From Candidatus Nitrosothermus koennekei (GTDB lineage Archaea; Thermoproteota; Nitrososphaeria; Nitrososphaerales; Nitrosocaldaceae), in contig JACAFH010000005.1 in the NCBI GenBank assembly GCA_013538715.1, forward strand, positions 52,579 through 116,578: a stretch of DNA of 64,000 bases, written 5' to 3'. The notes below the pieces were generated by a model, which saw only the letters and a program-made list of their open reading frames with translations, ran no database searches and was not told the DNA's origin. Positions 9,149-18,433 of this stretch are shown here, one piece after another (position 1 is the stretch's first letter; each line of letters starts with the position of its first letter). Both the position numbers and the translations under genes were made by a program.

Positions 9149-9809
9149 TTATCTTTGTGCCTAGATCATAATTTATAGCATCCCTTATTATACGTGGATC
9201 CGCTTTTAGCACACGAGTGTTTATCTTTGATCTCTCTATTATCTTTAATGCTACTAGATCCATGAGATCGTATTCTCCAGCAGCGCTACTTTGATCTATA
9301 AGCATCTTACGAAGATCTTTTACACTTATCTTATCAAGTAACTTTGCATTCTTATCCTTTCTTGGATCTGCGGTGTATATTCCATCAACATCAGTTGCGT
9401 TTATGAACATACCTGCATTAACCTTTTCTGCTATTATTGCAGCAGTAGCATTAGTACTTTGTCCTACATGTAAACCTCCAATAACTATAATCTTCTTACT
9501 ATCAAGAGATTTGACTAGTTGATCAAGATTCTCTGGTACACTTACATAAGCGTTATTATTTAACGCTGCTATAAGCAATCTAGCATTAAGCCTAGATACA
9601 ATTATACCAAGTTCGTCTAGACTTGCTTCATCATATCCTAACTCTCTTCCAAGATTTATGTATAACCTTGCTATTGGTCCTCCTCCAGTAATTACTATAG
9701 GCTGAAATTCTCTTTTATATATATATAAAAGTGCGTCTGCATACTCTTTCAACGATTCTTTAGTTGGATGATCAAATACCTTCCCACTAAGTTTTATTAC
9801 TACTCTCAT
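9141..9809 (-). CDS. pyrH: Uridylate kinase (archaeal PyrH)
   Basis: Phosphorylates UMP to UDP in pyrimidine nucleotide synthesis; a member of the amino acid kinase fold. Visible motifs are the N-terminal VIKLSGKVF with the catalytic Lys, the Gly-rich ITGGGPIARLY near 40-50, and INATDVDGIYTADPRKD around 137-152, which binds nucleotide and is typical of UMP kinase. The length of 222 matches the shorter archaeal form. It lies nine bases downstream of an HD phosphohydrolase and close to thymidylate kinase, so the three form a nucleotide-metabolism run on the minus strand. Confidence 0.93.
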   Translation of the reverse strand: MRVVIKLSGKVFDHPTKESLKEYADALLYIYKREFQPIVITGGGPIARLYINLGRELGYDEASLDELGIIVSRLNARLLIAALNNNAYVSVPENLDQLVKSLDSKKIIVIGGLHVGQSTNATAAIIAEKVNAGMFINATDVDGIYTADPRKDKNAKLLDKISVKDLRKMLIDQSSAAGEYDLMDLVALKIIERSKINTRVLKADPRIIRDAINYDLGTKIII

Positions 9810-9818
9810 TCTTTATTA

Positions 9819-11036
9819 TTATATAAATATAGCATTAAATACTTTGTTTGATGCCTCCTCAACAATATCTCTATACTTTACTGGTGTATATACTCTTATC
9901 ATGTTCATATATCCTAATATAGAATTTATTAATGGTAAATCCTCTAACCCTATTATCTCATAAGTCCTCTCAGGACCCTTCTTAACCAATATTAATGAGG
10001 AAGGTTTATCTTTACTAGAGGTTAGTGATAGAGATGGTGCCTTTGAGATATCAAGATATATATCATCTTCACTAAGATCTGCTTCTCTTGCTATCTCTTC
10101 CTTTAAAGATGATGATTCATAACTTAACTTATCTCTACTCTGTATTATATGCTCAAACACACACTTTAAGAGTCTTCTATCTAGGTAATCCATAGCAAGG
10201 GAAGAGGATCTTTTGTTGGAGTTTAGAAGCATATTTAGCATAGAGTCATCTGTTAATGAAAGATATTCATCTATATTTCTAACTTTAGATCTTATGTTTA
10301 ACTCCTTTGCCTCTATCATAGCATGTAAAAGCATTACTTCTGCTGCCCTAACACTCTTATGAAAGTAAACTGCTTTAAACATTTGATAGCGTGAAATCAT
10401 TAACGACTCTAATGAATATAATGCTGATTTATCTATTGCTAAATCTCCATCGTACACATCATAGGATTTTATTATCCTCTCAGCATCTATTCTTGCATGT
10501 TCAGCGCCAGTAAAGTAAGAGTCTCTCTGAAGATAATCCATTGCATCTACACTTAATATCCCAGAGATTATATCGTTAAGAAACTTTTTATTAGAGTTAC
10601 CAATAGAGAGTTCCGCTATCTCTCTAGCAGAATAACCATGTTTATTTAAAATCTCATCTAATTTTATTCTAATTATATTTGAGCCAATCTCTTCATGTGA
10701 TATCTCTTCCATCTCGATAACCTCTTCAAATAGATGAGAGAATGGACCGTGCCCAATATCATGAAGTAATGCTGCTAGTCTTAGCAGCTCTATTAAATCA
10801 TCGTCTATCAATCCTTTTGAGTATAATGTCTCAGCAGCTATACCTGCAAGATGCATAGTGCCTAACGAATGTTCAAATCGAGTATGATGAGCACTAGGAT
10901 ATGTTAGATGTGCTCCAGCAAGTTGTCTAATCCTTCTTAGCCTTTGAAATACTGGGGTATCTATCACATCTCTCTCTACTTCTGTAAGATATACATAATG
11001 ATGTATAGGATCACTTATCTCTGCTATATATCTCAT
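9819..11036 (-). CDS. HD-domain phosphohydrolase (dGTPase-like/SAMHD1-like)
   Basis: Metal-dependent phosphohydrolase. The HD-site residues appear as HHTRFEHSLG (about 51-60, first His) and LLHDIGHGPFSHLFE (about 91-105, the HD pair), followed by a helical domain containing SVDAMDYLQRDS, the typical distal Asp region of this subfamily. The 405-residue length and sequence style match the archaeal dNTP triphosphohydrolase-like group. Placement between thymidylate kinase (six bases away) and UMP kinase supports a role in nucleotide pool control, though the substrate is not established. Confidence 0.88.
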   Translation of the reverse strand: MRYIAEISDPIHHYVYLTEVERDVIDTPVFQRLRRIRQLAGAHLTYPSAHHTRFEHSLGTMHLAGIAAETLYSKGLIDDDLIELLRLAALLHDIGHGPFSHLFEEVIEMEEISHEEIGSNIIRIKLDEILNKHGYSAREIAELSIGNSNKKFLNDIISGILSVDAMDYLQRDSYFTGAEHARIDAERIIKSYDVYDGDLAIDKSALYSLESLMISRYQMFKAVYFHKSVRAAEVMLLHAMIEAKELNIRSKVRNIDEYLSLTDDSMLNMLLNSNKRSSSLAMDYLDRRLLKCVFEHIIQSRDKLSYESSSLKEEIAREADLSEDDIYLDISKAPSLSLTSSKDKPSSLILVKKGPERTYEIIGLEDLPLINSILGYMNMIRVYTPVKYRDIVEEASNKVFNAIFI

Positions 11037-11042
11037 AGTATA

Positions 11043-11624
11043 TTACAGATGATGTTTATTTATAAATGATCTTACTATCTTCATTATATCCTTATGAACT
11101 TCATCCTTACTCTTCTCCCCATTTATTATATTCCATCCATACCTCCCCACTAATTCTCTATATACTCTTATTACATTCCTCATCTTTGTTAAATCACTCT
11201 CAAATATATCTGGTTTACTAATTCTAGCAAGAAATGTATCTATGCTTATGTCAATGATTATAGTTAGGTCCTCCTTTGGTAAACCTTTATCTAACATCTC
11301 TAACCAATCTAATGGAAGATCATTTGCTAATCCATACACTATATTTGATTGATAATATCTATTAAGTATTAGAATGTCATTACTGGAAAGTAGAGACTCT
11401 AATCTATCCTTATTCTCCCATCTATTTGCTGATAGTAAGAGATGCATTACTCTTGTATTGTAACCTCCTTTCGTTAGAAACTTTTTTATCTCGTTACCTA
11501 TGATAGTGCTATAATCTGGGAAGGATAATGTTGCTACTCTAAACTCCTTACTTAATGCGTCTTTAAGCATACCTACTTGAGTTGTCTTTCCTGATTTATC
11601 AATGCCTTCTATTACTATTAACAT
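11043..11624 (-). CDS. tmk: Thymidylate kinase
   Basis: Phosphorylates dTMP to dTDP. The N-terminal P-loop reads IEGIDKSGKTTQ (about 4-15), followed by the FPDY segment of the substrate pocket (about 40-43). The central 'ILNRYYQSN' carries the DR(Y/W)-like motif, here with N in place of the usual D (expected DRYxxS, seen NRYYQS). The 193-residue length is normal. It is first in a minus-strand run with an HD phosphohydrolase and UMP kinase. The Asp-to-Asn change is worth noting, but the rest of the family pattern is intact. Confidence 0.9.
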   Translation of the reverse strand: MLIVIEGIDKSGKTTQVGMLKDALSKEFRVATLSFPDYSTIIGNEIKKFLTKGGYNTRVMHLLLSANRWENKDRLESLLSSNDILILNRYYQSNIVYGLANDLPLDWLEMLDKGLPKEDLTIIIDISIDTFLARISKPDIFESDLTKMRNVIRVYRELVGRYGWNIINGEKSKDEVHKDIMKIVRSFINKHHL

Positions 11625-11965
11625 TCAAGACACCATCTAGAAGATCATTACACTCCATACACTCATTCCATATATGAAGAGTAATTATTATATACTTATC
11701 TTCCTTTTTAGAGTGATATTGTAGAATATATCATTTCAATTTATCATGATAACATATTATTAGATTTGAGGATCTATATGACATATTATTTGATAATTTA
11801 CTATAAAATTGTAATATACTCTCTATTTTGATATTAAATTTATTTTGTCTTCGTATCAATTTACTCATATTATATATTTACAAATTATGATAAATTCATT
11901 AGTGTATTTAATCACTCTCAATGTAATAAGGTTATAAACAATTGCTTAAAGTTATAAGATTAATC
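11625..11965. other. Gene-free spacer between tmk and queC
   Basis: About 340 bases of very AT-rich DNA between divergent genes. I see no convincing ORF or RNA gene. The one clear signal is TTATAAA at 11932-11938, suitably placed as a promoter for queC (start 11966). No preQ1 riboswitch-like structure was recognised by eye. Confidence 0.5.
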
Positions 11966-12661
11966 ATGCTTACTCTTAGCATGAAGTGTGTATGCATATT
12001 TAGTGGCGGTCTAGATTCGGTAAGTAGTGCTGCATATATGAAGAACAAAGGTTATGAATTATATCTAATAACGTTTGACTATGGGCAGAAGGCAAGGAAG
12101 GAATTAAGTATAGCTAAAGAGTTTGCAAAGACATTAGGTGAGCATAAAATTGTAGATATATCTTTCATGAAGGATATATATGGAGAGAGTAATGTTCTAA
12201 CATCTCCTGGTAAGATTCCTAGTAGTTTTGATTATAGTATAGTAGTACCAATTAGGAACATGATCTTCTTAACTATAGGTGGAGCATGGGCTTTTAGTAT
12301 TAAAGCATCTATATTAGCATATGGTGCGCATTTAGATGATAAGAATTATCCAGATTGTAGAGAAGAGTTTACTAAAAGCTTAGAACATACATTTAATCTA
12401 GCAGAAGATGATGGTATTAGAAAAGGGTTAAGGAGAGAAATAACTATATGGTCCCCTGTAATTGAAGGTTTAACGAAGGTGGATATGGTTAGAATAGGAT
12501 ATAAATTACTTGGGGATGATATATTTAAGACATGGAGCTGTTATGATAACAATGAGATACATTGTGGTGTGTGTGAATCTTGTAATAATAGAAAGAATGC
12601 ATTTAGATTAGCGGATATAAATGATAAGACAGAATACGCTTTAAATATAGAGAGAAGGTGA
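11966..12661 (+). CDS. queC: 7-cyano-7-deazaguanine (preQ0) synthase QueC
   Basis: Converts 7-carboxy-7-deazaguanine to preQ0 with ATP and ammonia; preQ0 is then inserted into archaeal tRNA to make archaeosine. The N-terminal PP-loop is FSGGLDSVSS, and the C-terminal zinc site is CGVCESCNNRK. Candidate starts are TTG 11942, ATG 11966 and ATG 11981 (MKCVCIF). Homologues usually begin near the last, but a TATA-like box at 11932-11938 makes a nearly leaderless ATG 11966 most plausible. The stop TGA overlaps the queE ATG at 12661, so the pair is translationally coupled. Confidence 0.93.
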   Translation: MLTLSMKCVCIFSGGLDSVSSAAYMKNKGYELYLITFDYGQKARKELSIAKEFAKTLGEHKIVDISFMKDIYGESNVLTSPGKIPSSFDYSIVVPIRNMIFLTIGGAWAFSIKASILAYGAHLDDKNYPDCREEFTKSLEHTFNLAEDDGIRKGLRREITIWSPVIEGLTKVDMVRIGYKLLGDDIFKTWSCYDNNEIHCGVCESCNNRKNAFRLADINDKTEYALNIERR

Positions 12662-13380
12662 TGAAATATATGAAGGTTTATATAAATGAGATATTTACTA
12701 GCATAGAAGGAGAAGGTATTTATTTAGGTACTAAAACGCTTTTTATAAGATTTGCGGGTTGTCCATTAAAATGTTTTTGGTGTGATACTCCTTATGCATT
12801 ATCATTAAGCGATGGTAAAGAGTATGAGATAGAAGAGGCTAAAAAGCTTATAGATAAGAATATAATGACAAACACATTTAAAGTCAATCTTACTGGCGGT
12901 GAACCTTTATTGCAATATAAAGCGGTATATGAGATAGCAAAGCATCTAAAGAGTAAAGGTTTAACTACTTATCTAGAATCATCTTGTTATGATGCTAATA
13001 GATTTGATTATATCTTACCATGGATAGATATATGCAAGATAGAGTTTAAAACAAATAACTCAAATGCTGTTAGAAAGGAAAATTATGAAAAATTAGTTAA
13101 TGAGAATCTACAATGTTTAGAAGATGCCTTATCAAATAAAAAGATTACATATATAAAGATAGTTATAAGTAATAAAGATAATCCTAAAGATATTAAAATA
13201 ATTTTAGATAAAATATTTAAAAGAGTAGATGAAGAAATGATTTACGGATTTGTGTTGCAACCGGCATATGGAGTTGAACCGTCTATGAAGCAGATGTTAG
13301 AGATATACGATGAAGTATATAAATATTATAGAGGGGTTAGAATTATACCACAAATCCAGAAAGTGATGAATATACCATGA
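12661..13380 (+). CDS. queE: 7-carboxy-7-deazaguanine synthase QueE (radical SAM)
   Basis: Radical-SAM enzyme that contracts 6-carboxytetrahydropterin to 7-carboxy-7-deazaguanine, the substrate of QueC. The N-terminal '[14 protein letters not shown]' is the QueE signature. The iron-sulfur motif CPLKCFWC (CxxxCxxC) lies near 36-43, and NLTGGEPLL gives the SAM-binding GGE motif. The ATG at 12661 overlaps the queC stop (TGATG), though GTG 12658 and ATG 12670 are also in frame. The 3' end overlaps folE by four bases (ATGA), making queC-queE-folE one coupled operon. Confidence 0.93.
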   Translation: MKYMKVYINEIFTSIEGEGIYLGTKTLFIRFAGCPLKCFWCDTPYALSLSDGKEYEIEEAKKLIDKNIMTNTFKVNLTGGEPLLQYKAVYEIAKHLKSKGLTTYLESSCYDANRFDYILPWIDICKIEFKTNNSNAVRKENYEKLVNENLQCLEDALSNKKITYIKIVISNKDNPKDIKIILDKIFKRVDEEMIYGFVLQPAYGVEPSMKQMLEIYDEVYKYYRGVRIIPQIQKVMNIP

Positions 13381-13934
13381 ATAAAAAGAGGATAATGAAG
13401 TTAGTGAGAGAACTTCTTATAGAGCTAGGAGAAGATCCGGATAGAGAGGGATTAATAGATACGCCTAGAAGGGTAGCAGATCTTTATGAGGAGATATTTA
13501 ATGGGTATAATATGGACTCTGAATTGGATGTTACTTTTAGTGAAGAGAGTGATACAGTAGTTGCAAGAGAGATACAATTCTATAGTATGTGTGAACATCA
13601 CATGCTACCATTCTATGGGAAGGCGCATATAGCATATATGCCAAATGGTAAGGTATTTGGAATATCAAAACTTGTTAGATTAGTTGAAAAATTCTCGAGA
13701 AGACTACAGATTCAAGAGAGGATGACAAAACAGATAGCTGATGAATTAGAAGAGTTGGGAGTTAAAGGAGTGTTAGTAGTTATTGAAGGTGATCATATGT
13801 GCATGAAGATGAGAGGTGTTAGAAATAATTCAAAAGTGATGACCATAGCATATAGAGGCGAGTTTAAGAATAAGGAATTAAGAGAGAGTATGTTACCATT
13901 ATTGTGCGATAAAAGAGAGTACGTAAATAGATAA
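13377..13934 (+). CDS. folE: GTP cyclohydrolase I
   Basis: Converts GTP to 7,8-dihydroneopterin triphosphate, the first step toward deazapurines and, in other organisms, folates. Zn ligands are visible in MCEHHMLPF (Cys near 72, His near 74-75) and DHMCMKMRG (second Cys). The N-terminal region shows [15 protein letters not shown], the usual start of the catalytic core. The 185 residues match bacterial type FolE1. Coupling to queE by ATGA overlap shows that its product feeds the preQ0 branch. QueD, the intervening enzyme, is not in this window. Confidence 0.95.
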   Translation: MNKKRIMKLVRELLIELGEDPDREGLIDTPRRVADLYEEIFNGYNMDSELDVTFSEESDTVVAREIQFYSMCEHHMLPFYGKAHIAYMPNGKVFGISKLVRLVEKFSRRLQIQERMTKQIADELEELGVKGVLVVIEGDHMCMKMRGVRNNSKVMTIAYRGEFKNKELRESMLPLLCDKREYVNR

Positions 13935-13937
13935 AAA

Positions 13938-14333
13938 TTATTTCATTAATCTAATATGCTCTTCCATCATACATTTGTCTTGAATAAATTTTATGCCATG
14001 CCTTAAAGCTTCTTTAGATGCCTCTTCGTTCTTAATTCCCAGCTGCAACCATATAGCTTTAGGTTTCTTCTTTATTGCTTCTTTAACCACTTGCATTACC
14101 TGATCTGATGGTCTAAATACATCAACTATATCTATCTCTTCTTTAACCTCATCTAAACTCTTATAACATTTTTTACCTAGAATCTCATCTGCAAATGGGT
14201 TTATTGGTATGATATCATAGCCGTGTTCAAGTAGGTACTTAGGAACAAAATGTGCTGCTTTACTCTCATCTCTTGATATCCCTACAACTGCAACTCTCTT
14301 ATATGATAATATCTCTTTTATCTCATTACTCAT
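13938..14333 (-). CDS. CoA-binding domain protein (YccU-like)
   Basis: A single Rossmann-like CoA_binding_2 domain of 131 residues. The N-terminal VAVVGISRDESKAA nucleotide-binding loop (about 14-27) and the later NPFADEILGKKCYKSL segment are typical of the family, as is the C-terminal 'DKCMMEEH' (DRCxxxEH-like). No ligase or acetyltransferase domain is fused. The family is widespread but its function is unsettled; binding of CoA or another nucleotide is likely. It is convergent with folE, four bases apart. Confidence 0.85.
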   Translation of the reverse strand: MSNEIKEILSYKRVAVVGISRDESKAAHFVPKYLLEHGYDIIPINPFADEILGKKCYKSLDEVKEEIDIVDVFRPSDQVMQVVKEAIKKKPKAIWLQLGIKNEEASKEALRHGIKFIQDKCMMEEHIRLMK

Positions 14334-14412
14334 ATAATATATTATTATGAGGAGAGGTTATTAACCTTTCATAAAAGTAAGGTTTATCTATGCTATATTG
14401 ATGCTTCAATAT

Positions 14413-14859
14413 ATGGCACGAACTCATGCTCATAAAAAGGGTAAGTCGCACTCAACTAGACCAGTAAATCCAGATCTTTCGTGGGTAAGATTAGGCAAGG
14501 ATGAGATAGTATCCCTCATAACAAAGATGGGTAGAGAGGGTTTAACAAGTAGTGAGATAGGTGTTAAACTGAGAGACGAATATGCAGTTCCATTAGCAAA
14601 ACCATTGATAGGAAGATCTATTAGTGATGTATTGAAGGCTAATAATATAAAGAGAGAATTACCAGAAGATCTCTCAAATCTATTAAATAAGGCTCTTAGA
14701 TTGCAGCATCATCTAAAACAGAATCCTGGAGATAGCAATAATATTAGATCTTTAGAACTGATAGAGGCTAAGATACATAGATTATCAAAGTATTACAAAA
14801 GGGAAGGTATATTACCAAGTAAGTGGAAGTACGCAGCAGCTATAGCACAACTCGAGTAA
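14413..14859 (+). CDS. rps15: 30S ribosomal protein S15 (archaeal)
   Basis: Small-subunit ribosomal protein. The start MARTHAHKKGKSHSTRP and the core HHLKQNP and IHRLSKYYKREGILP match the longer archaeal/eukaryotic S15 (eS13-like) with its N-terminal extension. Of the in-frame starts 14398, 14401 and 14413, the ATG at 14413 gives the conserved MARxH beginning. It is immediately followed, two bases after its stop, by a RecJ-like DHH gene, then Pcc1 and serS, an arrangement linking translation, tRNA modification and replication/repair. Confidence 0.96.
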   Translation: MARTHAHKKGKSHSTRPVNPDLSWVRLGKDEIVSLITKMGREGLTSSEIGVKLRDEYAVPLAKPLIGRSISDVLKANNIKRELPEDLSNLLNKALRLQHHLKQNPGDSNNIRSLELIEAKIHRLSKYYKREGILPSKWKYAAAIAQLE

Positions 14860-14861
14860 AT

Positions 14862-16256
14862 ATGTCCTTAGATCAAGATTTACATAATATAGCAGATAAG
14901 GTAATGCATGTAATATCAAAGGACAAAAGTATAGCAGTAGTAACACATTCAGATGCGGATGGTATAATATCAGGGAGTATAATAGCAAAGATGCTTGCAA
15001 GAAAGAATGCTAGATTTACTGTTAAAGTAGTTAGCGATATGAGTGATAAAGTAATAGAAGAGATGAGGAGTATCAATAATGATTTCTATATAATAACAGA
15101 TCTTGGTGCTGGATTTGCCAAACGGTTTGACGATACATTTAATGATTCATGGATAGTGCTAGATCATCATCAATTACCTGAAGAGGAGAAGGATAACAAT
15201 AACGTCTTTAATATATGGAAGTATGGAAAGGATGGTTCTAAAGATATTTCGGCAGGGGGATTATGTTATCTATTAGCAGAGCATATTGATTCAAAGAATA
15301 GAGATCTCTCACAACTAGCAATAGTATCTGCTATAGCAGATAGACAAGATCAAGGTGAGAAGAGATCTTTAGTAGGTTTGAATAAGGATATTGCAGAAGT
15401 AGCAAAATCGTTAAGTCTATTAAGAATAGATCTAGATCTTATGTTAGTTGGAAGAGAGACTAGAGCATTACATGAAGCTTTGGCATATACATCATTTCCA
15501 TATATAGAGGGTTTGACCTGGAATGTCTCTGCATGCTATGCATTGTTAACTAATGCTGGTTTGAAACTTAAAGAAGATGATAGATGGAGAGTTCTATCAG
15601 AGCTAAATGACGATGAGAAGAGAAGTATAATAGATGCTATAGCAAAGTTTGTAGCAGTAACTTCTAATGCAAGTAAGATAATAGATGATCTAATAGGATA
15701 TGTATACACCTTACTAAAAGAGGATAATAGGAGTATGTTAAGAGATGCCAGAGAATTTTCTACTCTTTTAAATGCATGTGCAAGAATAGGCAAGGCTGGT
15801 GTTGGAATAGCAATATGTTTAGGTGATAGAAACTCTATGCTTAAAGAAGGAGAGAATGTTATTAATGAGTATAGAAAGAGATTAAGTTCTTATATTAATA
15901 CATTAATGCAAGAGAGATGGAGGATTAAAGATGATGGGAAGATTGTCACTGTAAACGGAGAGAATCTACTAGCAGAGGATATGTTAGGTGCTGTCTCATC
16001 CCTTTTAAGTAGTTCTCCATCAATGCATGGAAGGTCAATTATAGTATGGACAAGGACGAAGGATGATACTTATAAGTTCTCATCAAGGAAGAGTAATTCC
16101 TCAAATGCTAATCTAGGTTTGATAATGCGTGATTGTTCAAGTAAAGTTGGAGGTTCTGGAGGTGGACATGCTCCAGCTGCTGGAGCTAGAATCCCTAATA
16201 ACAGATTACTAGAATTTCTTGAATGTCTAAAGGAAAGTATACATGCAGCAAATTAA
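14862..16256 (+). CDS. Archaeal RecJ-like DHH-family nuclease/phosphoesterase
   Basis: Likely single-strand exonuclease of the RecJ/GAN-Cdc45-like group. Visible DHH motifs are THSDADGIISG (motif I), DLGAGF (II), VLDHHQLPE (III, DHH) and AIADRQDQG (IV). The C-terminal DHHA1 glycine motif is GGSGGGHAPAAGA. The ATG at 14862 falls two bases after the rps15 stop, and the open frame extends to GTG 14823 inside rps15. Length from this ATG is about 464 residues. Its 3' end overlaps the Pcc1 gene by 14 bases. Known archaeal relatives act with GINS/CMG in replication; that role here is inferred. Confidence 0.9.
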   Translation: MSLDQDLHNIADKVMHVISKDKSIAVVTHSDADGIISGSIIAKMLARKNARFTVKVVSDMSDKVIEEMRSINNDFYIITDLGAGFAKRFDDTFNDSWIVLDHHQLPEEEKDNNNVFNIWKYGKDGSKDISAGGLCYLLAEHIDSKNRDLSQLAIVSAIADRQDQGEKRSLVGLNKDIAEVAKSLSLLRIDLDLMLVGRETRALHEALAYTSFPYIEGLTWNVSACYALLTNAGLKLKEDDRWRVLSELNDDEKRSIIDAIAKFVAVTSNASKIIDDLIGYVYTLLKEDNRSMLRDAREFSTLLNACARIGKAGVGIAICLGDRNSMLKEGENVINEYRKRLSSYINTLMQERWRIKDDGKIVTVNGENLLAEDMLGAVSSLLSSSPSMHGRSIIVWTRTKDDTYKFSSRKSNSSNANLGLIMRDCSSKVGGSGGGHAPAAGARIPNNRLLEFLECLKESIHAAN

Positions 16257-16500
16257 AGTTAAAGTAAGATTGGATCTTCCTTATGACTTATCAAATACTA
16301 TAACAAAGGCTTTAGCAGCAGATAACATAAATTTCCCAGATGGATTAAGTATGGATATGATGATTGATGAGAGTCTAAATATTGTATTTAAGTGTAATGA
16401 TATTAACAAGATCAAGAGTATGATCAATACAATAGATGAAACACTAGAACATATTTCTATGATATTGGATATGCTAGGTGAAAAGAATGCTAGATCCTAA
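16243..16500 (+). CDS. KEOPS complex subunit Pcc1
   Basis: Small dimerising subunit of KEOPS, the complex that makes t6A in ANN-decoding tRNAs. The 85 residues have the expected beta-alpha-beta-beta-alpha outline: N-terminal strand IKVKVRLDLP, then SNTITKALAADN, FKCNDINKIKSMINTIDETL and a long C-terminal helix. The position between a RecJ-like gene and serS, overlapping both by about 14 bases, is the archaeal context I know for Pcc1. Similarity is by size and pattern, so confidence is moderate to high. Confidence 0.82.
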   Translation: MQQIKVKVRLDLPYDLSNTITKALAADNINFPDGLSMDMMIDESLNIVFKCNDINKIKSMINTIDETLEHISMILDMLGEKNARS

Positions 16501-17749
16501 GTTAATCAAAGAGAAGCCAGAGATAATTAGAGAGATGCTTAGAAAGAGAAACGTTACATTTCCATTAGATGAGCTTATTGAGATAGATAAGAATAGGAGA
16601 GCATTTATGGCCCAATTGCAAGAACTCAAACATAAAAGGAATCTAATAGCAGATAAGATAGCAAAGATGAAGAAGGCAAAGGAGAATGTAACACAAACAA
16701 TAGAGGAGATGAAGAGTATATCAGAGAGTATTACAAATGGCGATAAAGAGTTAGAAAGATTGGATAAGAGGTATAGAGAGTTGATGTTAACAATTCCAAA
16801 TCTAGTAGATGATTCAGTGCCATATGGCAAGGATGAGAGTGATAATGTTGTAGTTAGAGTATATGGTAAGCCTATAGAGATTGGAGGGGATCATATAAAG
16901 ATAGCAAGTAATCTTGATCTTATAGATATGGAGAGAGCAGCAAAAATATCTGGTGCTAGATTTTATATACTAAAGAATGATTTGGTAAGGTTAAACATAG
17001 CATTAATAAGTTTTGCTTTAGATTTTATCTCAAAGAAAGGTTATTCGTTACTACAACCTCCATACATGATAAAGAGGAGTGCAATGGAAGGAGCTATTAT
17101 AGTAACGGATTTTGAAGACGTGATATACAAAATAGAGGGAGACGATCTCTATCTCATAGGTACTTCAGAGCATGCAATAGCTGCCATGCATATGGATGAG
17201 ATACTTGAGAGTGAGCGTTTACCATTAAGATATGCTGGCATAAGTCCATGCTTTAGGAAAGAAGCTGGTGCACATGGCAAAGATACAAAAGGTATCTTTA
17301 GAGTACACCAATTTGAGAAGGTCGAACAGTTTGTATTCTCAAAACCAGAAGAGTCATGGAATGAGCATGAAAGAATGATAAGCATAACAGAAGAATTCTT
17401 TAGATTACTTGAGATACCATATAGAGTAATGCTCCTCTCTTCAGGAGATCTTGGCAAAGTTTCAGCAAAGACATATGATCTAGAAGGTTGGTTTCCAAGT
17501 CAAGGAAGATATAGAGAGTTAGCATCATGCTCTAATTGTTTAGATTACCAAGCTAGAAGATTGATGGTAAGATACAAAGATAAACCTAACGAGGAGAGCA
17601 GATATGTTCATACTCTAAATAGTACTTTAGTAGCAACAGAAAGGTCGTTAGTAGCCATAATAGAGAATTACCAGATGGGTAATAAGATAGTAATACCAAA
17701 GGTATTAAGAGATTATATGCAAAAGGATGAGATAACTCTAAAGATGTGA
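16487..17749 (+). CDS. serS: Seryl-tRNA synthetase
   Basis: Charges tRNA-Ser with serine. The N-terminal coiled-coil arm spans about 25-100 (QELKHKRNLIADKI and following). The class II catalytic core shows motif 2 PCFRKEAGAHGKDTKG and motif 3 NSTLVATERSLVAI. The TxE substrate loop (IGTSEHAI) is present. The length of about 420 residues is that of standard SerS, not the rare methanogenic form. The ATG at 16487 overlaps the pcc1 end by 14 bases; GTG 16478 is an alternative. Confidence 0.96.
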   Translation: MLDPKLIKEKPEIIREMLRKRNVTFPLDELIEIDKNRRAFMAQLQELKHKRNLIADKIAKMKKAKENVTQTIEEMKSISESITNGDKELERLDKRYRELMLTIPNLVDDSVPYGKDESDNVVVRVYGKPIEIGGDHIKIASNLDLIDMERAAKISGARFYILKNDLVRLNIALISFALDFISKKGYSLLQPPYMIKRSAMEGAIIVTDFEDVIYKIEGDDLYLIGTSEHAIAAMHMDEILESERLPLRYAGISPCFRKEAGAHGKDTKGIFRVHQFEKVEQFVFSKPEESWNEHERMISITEEFFRLLEIPYRVMLLSSGDLGKVSAKTYDLEGWFPSQGRYRELASCSNCLDYQARRLMVRYKDKPNEESRYVHTLNSTLVATERSLVAIIENYQMGNKIVIPKVLRDYMQKDEITLKM

Positions 17750-17792
17750 TAATTTACAAAGTGTTTAAATAATATGCATAAAAGAAGATCTT

Positions 17793-18332
17793 ATGAGTGC
17801 TACTTTATCATTAAGAAAAGATCATGAAGTTATAGAGAAAGCATTAAAAGCTTTAGATACTACCGTATCACTCTTTAAAGATGGTAACGATGTACCAATT
17901 GCTATATTGAATGATACAGTAGATTTTGTAACCAACTTCATAGATAGATGTCATCACAGTAAAGAAGAAGATGGATTATTCCCAGCATTAAATGAGAAAG
18001 GGATGCCAAGAGAACATGGACCAATAGCAGTTATGCTTATGGAACATGAAGAAGGTAGAAGATTAGCAAGCATGCTTAAGGATGAGATAGAAAAGTATGA
18101 GAAGGATAAGAGTAGAAAGAGTTCTATTATAAGGATTATAGAGAGCTACATAGCATTACTCTCTCAACATATATGGAAGGAGAATAATATACTCTTTAAT
18201 ATCGCAGATTCTATCCTTAGAGAAGATTCTGATAAGATTAGTAGTAAATTAGAGGGTATAGAAAGGGATAAACTAGATGCACAAAAGCGAGAAGAATATA
18301 TTAAACTTCTTGATAGATTAACTAAACAATAA
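17793..18332 (+). CDS. Hemerythrin-like HHE-domain protein
   Basis: A 179-residue four-helix protein with the spaced His/Glu ligands of a di-iron HHE domain: LRKDHEVIEKAL near the N-terminus, DRCHHSKEEDGLFP in the middle, MEHEEGRRLA, and SQHIWKENNILF. Such proteins bind O2 or NO, or sense iron and redox state. A long charged C-terminal helix follows. It is monocistronic, 43 bases after serS, with its own AT-rich upstream. The exact ligand is unknown. Confidence 0.87.
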   Translation: MSATLSLRKDHEVIEKALKALDTTVSLFKDGNDVPIAILNDTVDFVTNFIDRCHHSKEEDGLFPALNEKGMPREHGPIAVMLMEHEEGRRLASMLKDEIEKYEKDKSRKSSIIRIIESYIALLSQHIWKENNILFNIADSILREDSDKISSKLEGIERDKLDAQKREEYIKLLDRLTKQ

Positions 18333-18433
18333 AAATATTTTTATTAAACATCCTTATCTTATTTCATAATTTGATAATACATCACACAAACATCATTTTA
18401 ATAACTTATTTATAACATAGGAGTCATAGAACG

